A stretch of DNA of 11,538 nt from JANYCG01 sp031418395 (GCA_031418395.1 JANOXL010000196.1:1-11538), one strand, 5' to 3'; counted from the stretch's first letter, positions 1 through 6,556 are shown. Translations and numbers: made by a program. The notes: generated by a model from the letters alone, not told the origin.

Positions 1-740
1 GCAAGCTCTATCCTGCCGGCGCCACCACCAACAGCGACGCCGGTGTGACCGACATCCGCAAGACCTACAAAACGCTGGAGGCCATGCAACGCGCAGGTCT
101 CTTGCTCTTGGTACACGGCGAAGTCACCTCACCCGAGATCGATTTGTTTGACCGTGAGGCCGTCTTCATCGACACCCAGTTGATCCCGCTGCGCAAGGAT
201 TTTCCTGAACTCAAAATCGTTTTTGAACATATCACCACGAAAGAGGCGGCGCAATACGTGCATGACGCAGACCGATTTACCGGCGCCACGATCACCGCCC
301 ACCACCTCCTGTACAACCGCAATGCGATTTTTGTCGGCGGCGTGCGGCCCCATTACTATTGCCTGCCCGTGCTCAAACGGGAAATCCACCGCGAGGCGCT
401 CGTCAAGGCCGCAACCGGTGGCTCAAACAAATTCTTCCTTGGCACCGACAGCGCCCCGCACCCCGCCCACTTGAAAGAACACGCCAGCGGATGCGCCGGT
501 TGTTACACCGCTCACGCCGCCATGGAGATGTATGCCGAGGCCTTTGACGCGGTAAGCGCGCTGGACAAACTTGAAGCCTTCGCCAGCTTCAACGGCGCCG
601 ATTTTTACGGCCTTGCGCGCAACACCGGAACGATCACGTTAAAGCGCGAAAGCTGGACACCACCCGAGAGTTACGCTTTCGGACAAGCCGAGTTGAAGCC
701 CCTGCGATCGGGTGATGTGTTGCCGTGGCGGCTGGCCTGA
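1..740 (+). CDS. pyrC: Dihydroorotase, homodimeric PyrC type (5' end outside window)
   Basis: Third step of de novo pyrimidine synthesis: reversible cyclisation of N-carbamoyl-aspartate to dihydroorotate in the cytosol, by a binuclear zinc amidohydrolase. The reading frame is open from base 3 and continuous with the rest, so the gene enters from the left. An apparent GTG at 45 is internal. The first full codon (3-5) is the lysine of KLYPA, matching the carboxylated metal-bridging lysine (K103 in E. coli PyrC). The remaining ligands are visible: His in VHGEVT (114-116), His in FEHITT (228-230) and the catalytic Asp in GTDSAPH (447-449). The loop motifs GGVRPHYYCLP and GCAGCYTA are also typical. 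About 245 residues are present, the C-terminal two thirds of a protein of roughly 345. The residues all look intact, so the enzyme is probably functional. Family assignment is very secure; the missing N-terminus should hold the HxH metal motif. Confidence 0.97.
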   Translation, partial: KLYPAGATTNSDAGVTDIRKTYKTLEAMQRAGLLLLVHGEVTSPEIDLFDREAVFIDTQLIPLRKDFPELKIVFEHITTKEAAQYVHDADRFTGATITAHHLLYNRNAIFVGGVRPHYYCLPVLKREIHREALVKAATGGSNKFFLGTDSAPHPAHLKEHASGCAGCYTAHAAMEMYAEAFDAVSALDKLEAFASFNGADFYGLARNTGTITLKRESWTPPESYAFGQAELKPLRSGDVLPWRLA

Positions 741-810
741 GTTGGCCCGTGTGTTGCGCCAGTGCGATAGGTATTCAGTTTGAAACCATTCACTCAAACC
801 GGGCACTTAT

Positions 811-839
811 TTGTCACTTAACGTACATGATGGTAATAT
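811..839 (+). promoter_or_regulatory. Candidate sigma-70 promoter of the brnTA operon
   Basis: TTGTCA at 811-816 and TAATAT at 834-839 lie 17 bases apart, close to the ideal sigma-70 layout (TTGACA-N17-TATAAT). Initiation about 7 bases after the -10 box would fall at 845-847, on the ATG at 846 of the toxin gene. The mRNA would then be leaderless or nearly so. The region is AT-rich compared with the flanks. Family members of this toxin-antitoxin type are usually autorepressed by BrnA, but I see no clean perfect operator palindrome here. Confidence 0.6.
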
Positions 840-845
840 ACAAAA

Positions 846-1142
846 ATGATTGACTTCGGCAGCGTTCTCGGTTTCGAATGGGATGCCGGAAATGCGCGGA
901 AAAATGACAAACATGGTGTTTCAATGGCTGAGTCCGAGCAGCTTTTTTTTAATTCACCCTTGATCGTTTTGGTGGATGAAAAACATCGTCAAATTGAGGT
1001 TCGTTTTCATGCCTTGGGCCAAACGGACGCCAACCGCCAATTACATGTCACCTTCACGCTGCGCCAATCAGGTGAATTGATTCGCGTCATTTCGGCCAGA
1101 GACATGCATCGCAAAGAGAGGAGTGTTTATGAGCAAAGCTAG
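846..1142 (+). CDS. brnT: BrnT family toxin of a type II toxin-antitoxin system
   Basis: Predicted ribonuclease toxin that slows growth by cutting RNA when its antitoxin is lost; BrnT proteins have a RelE-like fold. The protein is 98 residues, normal for the family. Hallmarks are the N-terminal FEWDAGNARKNDKHGV (about residues 10-25), the central VRFHALGQT-type strand (52-60) and the C-terminal IRVISARDMHRKER (79-92), where conserved Arg and basic residues sit. The ATG at 846 is the only possible start: an in-frame TAA lies at 834-836, and the next ATG is beyond the conserved motif. There is no Shine-Dalgarno sequence before it. The gene overlaps the downstream antitoxin by 14 bases, the standard toxin-first order of brnTA. 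Base composition is low in GC (23 of 60 in 901-960), suggesting acquired DNA. Toxicity is inferred from the family. Confidence 0.9.
   Translation: MIDFGSVLGFEWDAGNARKNDKHGVSMAESEQLFFNSPLIVLVDEKHRQIEVRFHALGQTDANRQLHVTFTLRQSGELIRVISARDMHRKERSVYEQS
1118..1123 (+). promoter_or_regulatory. Ribosome binding site of brnA
   Basis: GAGGAG, complementary to the 16S rRNA tail, lies inside the end of brnT, 5 bases before the ATG at 1129. It decides the antitoxin start in favour of ATG 1129 over GTG 1123. Confidence 0.75.
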
Positions 1143-1392
1143 TAAACCAACTGTCAAATTTGCCAGTGAGGCGCTGGAGCGCACTTTTTGGGAGTCACCC
1201 GGCTCTGGCGTCGACCTGGATTGGTCTAAAGCTCAAAGAGTCGTGTTTCCCAATTTGAAACCGTCCACTAAGACGATTTCCCTGCGTCTGCCACAGCATT
1301 TGTTGGACTCCATCAAAGTAGCGGCCAACTCAAGGGACGTGCCCTATCAATCCTTGATCAAGATTTGGTTGCAGGAGAAGGTTCGGGCGTGA
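1129..1392 (+). CDS. brnA: BrnA-type antitoxin (CopG/ribbon-helix-helix)
   Basis: Antitoxin partner of the upstream BrnT toxin; such proteins bind and neutralise the toxin and repress their shared promoter. I take the ATG at 1129 because GAGGAG (1118-1123) sits 5 bases before it; an in-frame GTG at 1123 is inside that site and is unlikely to be the start. The product is 87 residues. The N-terminal half (about 1-45) is the likely toxin-contacting part. Residues 48-85, STKTISLRLPQHLLDSIKVA then RDVPYQSLIKIWLQEKV, form a ribbon-helix-helix DNA-binding domain of the CopG-antitoxin style. Translational coupling to brnT through the 14-base overlap is likely. Its strong ribosome site contrasts with the toxin's missing one, which fits antitoxin excess. 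Family assignment is strong; the exact sub-family (BrnA versus other CopG antitoxins) is less certain. Confidence 0.88.
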   Translation: MSKASKPTVKFASEALERTFWESPGSGVDLDWSKAQRVVFPNLKPSTKTISLRLPQHLLDSIKVAANSRDVPYQSLIKIWLQEKVRA

Positions 1393-1463
1393 TCAAATTT
1401 CAAAATTGCAAACTACACAATAAGACAAGTTGCTGCGCGCCATTTTTTTTGAATTGAACGTCA

Positions 1464-2225
1464 ATGAAGTCAGATCTGCCTGAGAGCTACCGAATTGCCC
1501 TGCTGATTGATGCTGACAACGCGCCTGCAAGCAAGATCGAGTTCATTTTGAGTGAATTGTCCACGCTTGGGATGACAGACGTGCGGCGTGCTTATGGCAA
1601 TTGGAAGAAAGAAACTTTGCGGGGCTGGGAAGGCAAGTTGCATGAGCATGCCATTCGACCTATACAACAATTTGATCTGGTGAAGGAAAAAAACGCAACG
1701 GACATTGCGATGGTGGTCGATGCATTGGAGTTGTTGTATGTAGATCGACCCAATGCGTTCGCACTGGTGTCGTCAGACTGCGACTTCACGCCTCTGGTGA
1801 TGCATTTGCGTGCAAAAGGTGCCGCAGTTTTCGGGTTTGGCGAACAAAAGGCACCCATGCCCTTCGTCAATGCATGTTCAAGGTTCTTGTACGTTGACCA
1901 AATTGACGAACCTCACGACACCGATGCGCCTTTGGGCAAACCCGTATCCCGACTTCGGACACCCGCACATGAGCTTAAACAGGATACTGCGTTGATTTCT
2001 TTATTGCGAAATGTGATCAAAGCCGCTGCTGATGAAGAAGGCTGGGCGCGCGTGGGTGAAGTGGGGCATCAGATTCGCAATCAATCATCCAAACACTTTT
2101 TGAACTACGGCTATGCCAGCTGGACAAAATTGCTCAAAGTGGTCGATTTGTTTGAGCTTCGAGACGAGGGCAAAAACAGTGTGGCGGTTCGAGACAAGCG
2201 CCAGTCAAAATTAGCCGGTTCTTGA
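1464..2225 (+). CDS. NYN-domain (PIN-like) nuclease with C-terminal OST-HTH/LOTUS domain
   Basis: Predicted metal-dependent RNase of the NYN/LabA-like PIN superfamily joined to an RNA-binding LOTUS (OST-HTH) winged helix, 253 residues. The NYN domain covers about 9-150. Its acidic catalytic set is visible: D16 and D18 in LLIDADNAP, D80 in KNATDIAMVVDA, and D105 and D107 in LVSSDCDFTPL, with K74 and N77 in the usual place. After a variable linker (about 153-172), residues 174-245 have the LOTUS pattern, with GWARVGEVGHQIRNQ followed by NYGYASWTKLLKVVDLFEL. Homologues are widespread in bacteria, but their substrates are mostly unknown. The start at 1464 lacks a clear Shine-Dalgarno, and a T8 run lies just upstream at 1443-1450. 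The gene starts 71 bases after brnA on the same strand and ends 9 bases before the DUF3025 gene. Nuclease activity is inferred from intact residues; a role in RNA decay or defence is speculation. Confidence 0.88.
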   Translation: MKSDLPESYRIALLIDADNAPASKIEFILSELSTLGMTDVRRAYGNWKKETLRGWEGKLHEHAIRPIQQFDLVKEKNATDIAMVVDALELLYVDRPNAFALVSSDCDFTPLVMHLRAKGAAVFGFGEQKAPMPFVNACSRFLYVDQIDEPHDTDAPLGKPVSRLRTPAHELKQDTALISLLRNVIKAAADEEGWARVGEVGHQIRNQSSKHFLNYGYASWTKLLKVVDLFELRDEGKNSVAVRDKRQSKLAGS

Positions 2226-2234
2226 GCGCTTGAT

Positions 2235-2999
2235 ATGGTGGCGTTCATCGCGGCTGTTGATTGGACGAGCCCATGGCTGGGACCCTATGCCCAAGCGGGT
2301 TCCCTGATAGTGGACAGCGTTCCTTTTGATGGTGCGTTGGCTGGCGTGCTCAACACACACTTGTCACCCATCCGCTTCGTCACCCAGTCCGCCTTGCCCG
2401 CAAACCAAGCCTACGAGGACTTCATCTTCAGGACGGGCCAGGTTCCTACCCGCGACAACCTGCATGATTTTTTCAATGGGCTGTGTTGGCTGCATTTTCC
2501 AAAGACCAAAAAGCGACTGAACGAGTTGCAAGCCGCACAGATCGCATTGGACGGCGTCGGCCAAGTGCGTGGTGCGGTGCGCGATGCGTTGACCCTGTTT
2601 GACGAAAACGCCGCTTTTTTGAGCGCACCCGATGTTTTATGGAAGGCCTTGGTAGCCAAGGACTGGCAGACGCTGTTTGTCACACAACGCGTCATGTGGG
2701 CGCAGGCACATTTGGTGCTTTTTGGCCATGCCTTGCTGGAGAAGCTGGCCTCGCCACGAAAAGCCATCACAGCCCACGTCTACCGGGTAAGCCCCGATAC
2801 GCAATCCATCGCTGACATCGACCGGTTTGTCGCGGCTGATTTGAGCGTCGAAAAAATCGCCTGCAAACCCTTTGCCCATCTGCCCGTGTTGGGCGTACCC
2901 GGCTGGTGGCCCGGGAACGAAGACGCCGCGTTTTACGACGACGTGGGCGTCTTCAGGCCCGTGCGTGCAGCGACCATCCGCCCGGAACGAGCGCAATAG
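2235..2999 (+). CDS. DUF3025 domain protein, function unknown
   Basis: A 254-residue protein of the DUF3025 family, found mainly in beta- and gammaproteobacteria and without a known function. The recognisable core is residues 60-100: YEDFIFRTGQVPTRDNLHDFF, then NGLCWLHFPKTKKRLNELQAAQI. The conserved RDNLHDFFN motif and the run of aromatic and basic residues after it are the family signature. No signal peptide or membrane segment is visible, so it is probably cytosolic. The C-terminal part ends with LPVLGVPGWWPGNEDAAFYDD, also typical of the family. The ATG at 2235 follows the NYN/LOTUS stop by 9 bases with no clear ribosome site, so it may be translationally coupled; an independent promoter inside the upstream gene cannot be excluded. 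GC content returns towards that of the housekeeping genes here. Family call strong, role unknown. Confidence 0.85.
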   Translation: MVAFIAAVDWTSPWLGPYAQAGSLIVDSVPFDGALAGVLNTHLSPIRFVTQSALPANQAYEDFIFRTGQVPTRDNLHDFFNGLCWLHFPKTKKRLNELQAAQIALDGVGQVRGAVRDALTLFDENAAFLSAPDVLWKALVAKDWQTLFVTQRVMWAQAHLVLFGHALLEKLASPRKAITAHVYRVSPDTQSIADIDRFVAADLSVEKIACKPFAHLPVLGVPGWWPGNEDAAFYDDVGVFRPVRAATIRPERAQ

Positions 3000-3058
3000 C
3001 GTGGGTGAAACAGGGTTCGAGCGACGGGTTTAAAACCTGACTTTTCATGGGGTGAAGG

Positions 3059-3085
3059 CTTGAAATCTGCACATTTGCCCCTAAC
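3059..3085 (+). promoter_or_regulatory. Candidate sigma-32 (heat-shock) promoter of htpX
   Basis: CTTGAAA at 3059-3065 is a perfect match to the sigma-32 -35 element. After 12 bases, CCCCTAAC at 3078-3085 resembles the -10 element CCCCATnT. Transcription would start near 3091, giving a leader of about 40 bases before the htpX ATG. In E. coli htpX is under heat-shock control, so the site fits its gene. Confidence 0.65.
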
Positions 3086-3131
3086 ATTCCCGCCATCGGC
3101 CCGATTCATTGAGCCGCTTTAGAAGGAAACC

Positions 3132-4001
3132 ATGAAACGTATCGTCCTGTTTGTTTTGACCAATGTGATGGTCGTTGTCGTCTTGGGCATTGTGGCCAGC
3201 CTCACCGGCGCCAACCGCTACATTGGCCCCAACGGCCTGAATTTGGGCTCGTTGATGATATATGCCCTCATTATGGGTTTTGGCGGCGCGATCATTTCGC
3301 TCTTGATCAGCAAGCCCGTGGCCAAGTGGTCGGCGGGTGTGCGCATCATCAATCAGCCCGCTAACCAAGACGAAGCCTGGATCGTCGATACCGTCAAAAA
3401 ACTCGCTGACAAAGCGCAGATCGGCATGCCCGAGGTCGGCATTTTTGAAGGTGAACCCAACGCTTTTGCCACCGGCGCATTCAAAAACTCCGCGCTGGTC
3501 GCCGTCTCCACGGGTTTGTTGCAAGGCATGACACACGACGAAATCGAAGCCGTGATCGGCCACGAGATCGCCCACATCGCCAATGGCGACATGGTCACGA
3601 TGACGCTGATTCAGGGCGTGATGAACACCTTCGTGGTCTTCCTCTCGCGCGTGATCGGTTACGCGGTGGACAGCTTCCTGCGCCGTGGCAGCGACAGCAC
3701 CGGCCCCGGCATCGGCTACTGGGTGACCACCATCGTGCTGGACATCATCCTGGGTTTCGCCGCTGCGATCGTAGTGGCCTGGTTCTCCCGCCACCGCGAG
3801 TTCCGCGCGGACGCAGGCTCGGCCCAGTTGCTCGGCCGCAAGCAGCCGATGATCAACGCGCTGGCTCGCCTGGGTGGCATGGTGCCCGGTGAACTGCCCA
3901 AGAGCGTGTCGGCCTTCGGCATTGCCGGGGGCATTGGCAAACTGTTCTCCACACATCCGCCGATGGAAGAGCGTATCGCCGCGCTGCAAGCTGCGCCTTG
4001 A
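3132..4001 (+). CDS. htpX: Membrane zinc metalloprotease HtpX (M48 family)
   Basis: Inner-membrane protease that degrades damaged or misfolded membrane proteins, partly overlapping with FtsH. It has 289 residues against 293 for the E. coli protein. The catalytic HEIAH motif is at 144-148 (H144 and H148 bind zinc, E145 is the base), and the third zinc ligand is E223 in FSRHREFRADAG. Hydrophobic segments lie at about 4-24 and 37-60, before the protease domain, and at about 155-178 and 195-218, flanking the loop to the third ligand. The C-terminal FSTHPPMEERIAAL motif is typical. The start is supported by AAGGAA at 3123-3128, 3 bases before ATG with one more base of spacing counted from its core. 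A heat-shock promoter lies upstream and an intrinsic terminator follows, so it is probably a single-gene transcript. All key residues are intact. Confidence 0.97.
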   Translation: MKRIVLFVLTNVMVVVVLGIVASLTGANRYIGPNGLNLGSLMIYALIMGFGGAIISLLISKPVAKWSAGVRIINQPANQDEAWIVDTVKKLADKAQIGMPEVGIFEGEPNAFATGAFKNSALVAVSTGLLQGMTHDEIEAVIGHEIAHIANGDMVTMTLIQGVMNTFVVFLSRVIGYAVDSFLRRGSDSTGPGIGYWVTTIVLDIILGFAAAIVVAWFSRHREFRADAGSAQLLGRKQPMINALARLGGMVPGELPKSVSAFGIAGGIGKLFSTHPPMEERIAALQAAP

Positions 4002-4008
4002 TGCGCCT

Positions 4009-4042
4009 GCCGTCGCTGGAAATCAGCGGCGGCCATTTTGTT
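4009..4042 (+). terminator. Rho-independent terminator of htpX
   Basis: A 10-bp stem, GCCGTCGCTG (4009-4018) with CAGCGGCGGC (4024-4033), closes on the loop GAAAT. One T-G wobble is present. A T-rich run (TTTTGTT, 4036-4042) follows after two bases. It begins 7 bases past the htpX stop codon. Confidence 0.8.
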
Positions 4043-4251
4043 GTCAGCTCGCTAAGTTGCGAGTTAATTCAAATCCATTGCGGTGGCAGGTGGCCGACTT
4101 GATGCTACCTAAATAATAGCAAACTATTTAATAACTACGAGACCTATGCCTTAATTTTATCTAGAATCTGCTGCAATCGGAGATTTGGATAAAATAATTA
4201 ACATGGGTGTTAATATTCCCGGAACCTCGCCCCAAGAAGCAGCGCTGGGTT
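4043..4251. other. AT-rich convergent intergenic region
   Basis: This spacer lies between htpX (plus) and the flavin-reductase-like gene (minus). Its middle (about 4100-4215) is markedly AT-rich, unlike the flanks. It contains the inverted motif at 4197-4214 described separately. A CCCAAG/CTTGGG pair at 4231-4236 and 4255-4260 spans the minus-strand gene's stop, but it has an 18-base loop and no good T-run, so I do not call it a terminator. I find no supported gene or structured RNA here. Confidence 0.5.
4197..4214. repeat. Inverted motif ATTAACA-N4-TGTTAAT (copy 1)
   Basis: ATTAACA at 4197-4203 and TGTTAAT at 4208-4214 are perfect reverse complements separated by TGGG. It lies 38 bases past the stop of the minus-strand flavin-reductase gene. 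Its 16-base core (4198-4213) matches a second site at 6537-6552 in 13 of 16 positions. It could be a protein-binding operator or an RNA hairpin. Confidence 0.55.
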
Positions 4252-4896
4252 TCACTTGGGCCGGTACATCTTGAAGAGCGCCCCCAGTTCAAAGTAGTCC
4301 GCTGGCCCACCGCCTCGCAACACGGGGCGTGCGGCAGCCGTGTCATAGATCCCGTTGACCAGGTACTGCTTGGCGATGTGGACGGCCACCACTTCGCCAA
4401 AGGTCATCCAGCTGTCGACGGCCTCGCCTTTGTGGGTTTTGAACTGCTGCACGCTGATTACTTTGCATTCAAAAGCGACCGGGCTCTGGGCCACCCGTGG
4501 CGGGGCCACCACGCGCGAGGGCGCGGGCGTGAGCCCGGCCAGCTCGAACTCATTCACCTCGGGTGGCACAGCAGCGCAGGTTTGGTTCATCTGTTCGGCC
4601 AGCTCGCGGGTGACCAGATTCCATACGAATTCGCCAGTTTCTTGGACATTACGCACCGAGTCTTTGTACCCCACACTGCTGAAACCGATGATGGGCGGCA
4701 CGTAGTTGAAGCCATTGAAAAAACTATAAGGCGCCAGATTCAGTTGCCCCGCCTTGCTGCAAGTGGAGATCCAGCCAATCGGGCGCGGCCCCATGATGGC
4801 GTTGAAGGGGTCGTGCGGCAGCCCGTGGCCTTCAGCGGGAATGTAGCTGTGCAAATCCATATGGATGTCGTTGAGGGGGTGGGAATTCGGGGTCAT
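4252..4896 (-). CDS. Flavin reductase-like FMN-binding domain protein
   Basis: A 214-residue protein of the flavin reductase-like (split-barrel, DIM6/NTAB-type) family, which bind FMN and act as NAD(P)H:flavin oxidoreductases or partners of monooxygenases. Recognisable motifs are IMGPRPIGWIST (34-45) followed by NLAPYSFFNGF (53-63), the FMN-phosphate contacting region, and KDSVRNVQETGEFVWNLVT (78-96). The C-terminal GIYDTAAARPVLRGGGPADYF carries the short conserved end of the family. I take the ATG at 4896, preceded by a weak AGGA about 10 bases upstream; an in-frame ATG at residue 13 has no ribosome site. The start is therefore moderately uncertain. It is transcribed away from the ABC binding-protein gene, and shares a 182-base intergenic region with it. 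No monooxygenase gene is nearby, so the physiological substrate cannot be read from context. Confidence 0.88.
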   Translation of the reverse strand: MTPNSHPLNDIHMDLHSYIPAEGHGLPHDPFNAIMGPRPIGWISTCSKAGQLNLAPYSFFNGFNYVPPIIGFSSVGYKDSVRNVQETGEFVWNLVTRELAEQMNQTCAAVPPEVNEFELAGLTPAPSRVVAPPRVAQSPVAFECKVISVQQFKTHKGEAVDSWMTFGEVVAVHIAKQYLVNGIYDTAAARPVLRGGGPADYFELGALFKMYRPK

Positions 4897-5066
4897 CCGT
4901 TTATTGTCCTGCTTTCAAATGGAAGTGTTTTAGCGTCATATCAGTGAAATCCCTCGACAATGATCGAAAAAAGTACCTGCGACAGCCCGCAAAGTATCGA
5001 ATTGCACTCAATTTGGTTCTATCGTACCGGGGGCGGCGTCAAACCATTCTCAACCCTAGCGTTTTC

Positions 5067-5072
5067 AGGAGA
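5067..5072 (+). promoter_or_regulatory. Ribosome binding site deciding the binding-protein start
   Basis: AGGAGA lies 6 bases before the ATG at 5079. The reading frame is open much further upstream (to 4944), but only this start gives a signal peptide at the N-terminus and a good ribosome site. Confidence 0.8.
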
Positions 5073-5078
5073 CACGTG

Positions 5079-6395
5079 ATGAAGTTAACAGCAACATGGA
5101 AAGCGACTTTGGCATTGACCGGCGTTATCGCTCTGGGTGGCGCCCAGGCTACCACTGAACTCGTGATCGCCACCGTGAACAACGGCCACATGATCGAGAT
5201 GCAAAGGCAGACGAAAGTATTTGAAGCGGCCAACCCTGACATCAAGGTCAAGTGGGTCACGTTGGAAGAAAGTGTGCTGCGCCAACGCGTCACCTCCGAC
5301 ATCGCCACTAAAGGCGGCCAGTTTGACATCACGACCATCGGCATGTACGAGACACCCATCTGGGGCAAAAAGGGCTGGTTCTTGGAGCTGAAACCCGACG
5401 CCAAGTACGACGCCGCGGACATCCTGCCGGCCATGAAAAACGGCTTGTCGGTCGACGGAAAAATGTACGCAGCGCCCTTCTACGGCGAAAGCTCGATGCT
5501 GATGTACCGCAGGGATTTGGCCGAGAAAGCCGGCGTGAAGATCGCCGACAAACCCACTTGGGCAGACATCAAGGATTTCGCTGCCAAAGTGCATGACCCC
5601 AAAGGCGGCGTCTACGGCATTTGCCTGCGCGGTAAACCCGGCTGGGGCGACAACATGGCCCTGATCACCACGTTGGTGAACACCCACGGTGGCCAGTGGT
5701 TCGACATGAAGTGGAAGCCACAACTCGAATCCAAGCCCTGGAAAGAGGCGATCAATTTTTACGTGGACTTGCTCAAGTCCTACGGACCACCGGGCTCGGC
5801 CAACCTCAGTTTTAACGAAATTCTGGCGCTGACCAATGCGGGCAAGTGCGCGATGTGGCTTGACGCGACGATTGCGGCAAGTTTTGTGTCGGATCCGACG
5901 CAATCCAAAGTCGCTGCCAAGATGGCCTTTGCACAGGCCCCGACTGCGGTGACACCCAAAGGCGCCAACTGGCTGTGGGCCTGGGCGCTGGCTATTCCAG
6001 CCGGTACCAAAAACGCCGATGCCGCGCAGAAATTTATCAACTGGGCGACGAGCAAAGAATACATTGCGCTGATCGGCAAAACCAATGGTTGGGCCTACGT
6101 GCCCACCGGCACCCGCAAGAGCACCTACGCGAACCCCGAGTTCCTGAAGGCCGCTCGTTTTGCATCCGCCGAAAAAGCCGCCATCGATTCGGCCAACCCC
6201 AACGACAGCACTTTGCCCAAGTCACCCTATGTCGGCGTGCAGTTCGCGGCGATTCCTGAGTTCCAGGCGATTGGTATTGCCGTGGGTCAGCAGATATCGG
6301 CGGCCTTGTCGGGCAAGACGACGGTGGACCAGGCACTCAGAGCCAGTCAGCAGGCGGCTGAGCGTGAAATGAAAAAAGGCAATTACTACAAATAG
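5079..6395 (+). CDS. ABC transporter substrate-binding protein, polyol (sorbitol/mannitol) type
   Basis: Periplasmic solute-binding protein of the family 1 (MalE-like) group, most like the SmoE/MtlE sorbitol/mannitol-binding proteins, 438 residues. Residues 1-24 are a Sec signal peptide: MKLTATWK, a hydrophobic core (about 9-20), and cleavage after AQA. The mature protein starts TTELVIATVNNGHM. Family features include the early QRQTKVFEAANPDIKVKWV, a GKMYAAPFYGESSMLMYRRD segment, and the later GANWLWAWALAIPAGTKN with AAQKFINWATSKEY. The ligand assignment comes from overall resemblance and is less secure than the fold. The gene is preceded by a good ribosome site and transcribed divergently from the flavin-reductase gene. 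No permease or ATPase gene follows; the next gene is convergent. It must therefore be served by a transporter encoded elsewhere, or this locus is a rearranged fragment of a polyol operon. Confidence 0.9.
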   Translation: MKLTATWKATLALTGVIALGGAQATTELVIATVNNGHMIEMQRQTKVFEAANPDIKVKWVTLEESVLRQRVTSDIATKGGQFDITTIGMYETPIWGKKGWFLELKPDAKYDAADILPAMKNGLSVDGKMYAAPFYGESSMLMYRRDLAEKAGVKIADKPTWADIKDFAAKVHDPKGGVYGICLRGKPGWGDNMALITTLVNTHGGQWFDMKWKPQLESKPWKEAINFYVDLLKSYGPPGSANLSFNEILALTNAGKCAMWLDATIAASFVSDPTQSKVAAKMAFAQAPTAVTPKGANWLWAWALAIPAGTKNADAAQKFINWATSKEYIALIGKTNGWAYVPTGTRKSTYANPEFLKAARFASAEKAAIDSANPNDSTLPKSPYVGVQFAAIPEFQAIGIAVGQQISAALSGKTTVDQALRASQQAAEREMKKGNYYK

Positions 6396-6413
6396 TCGTT
6401 CATTTGGCGACTA
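6393..6413 (+). other. Small stem-loop at the end of the binding-protein gene
   Basis: TAGTCG (6393-6398, including the stop codon) pairs with CGACTA (6408-6413) over a 9-base loop. No T-run follows, so it is at best a weak transcript-end or mRNA-stabilising hairpin. Confidence 0.3.
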
Positions 6414-6532
6414 GCGTGGGCACATTTTGCGCATCCGGCGCGCACCGTACTGGCTTACGCTTCCGTTCCGCAACGCAAACTGAGCGCATCGCCGAAGCCG
6501 CCTGAACGATGATTTGGCGCAGTGAGGTGCAA

Positions 6533-6556
6533 TTTGTTAACGAGAGTGTTAACAAA
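6533..6556. repeat. Perfect 9-bp inverted repeat TTTGTTAAC-N6-GTTAACAAA (copy 2)
   Basis: TTTGTTAAC (6533-6541) and GTTAACAAA (6548-6556) are exact reverse complements with spacer GAGAGT. It lies in the convergent gap between the binding-protein gene and the FAD dehydrogenase, 8 bases past the latter's stop. On the minus strand a T7 run precedes rather than follows the hairpin, and on the plus strand A residues follow. It is therefore not a standard intrinsic terminator on either strand. It shares a core with the site at 4198-4213. Confidence 0.65.

Noticed and set aside
1443..1450. T8 run after brnA as an intrinsic terminator
   Set aside because: No stable stem can be drawn in the bases just upstream, so read-through into the NYN/LOTUS gene remains possible.
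3081..3989. A 302-codon open frame on the minus strand opposite htpX
   Set aside because: It mirrors a fully convincing htpX with intact zinc motif; the antisense product is rich in His, Asp, Gly and Arg with no recognisable family, as expected from the complement of a GC-rich gene.
4207..4947. A 246-codon plus-strand open frame opposite the flavin-reductase-like gene
   Set aside because: The minus-strand protein has clear family motifs; the plus-strand one shows none and has no ribosome site.
5085..5903. A 272-codon minus-strand open frame opposite the ABC binding protein
   Set aside because: It is the complement of a gene with signal peptide and family motifs, and its own translation is low-complexity and unrecognisable.
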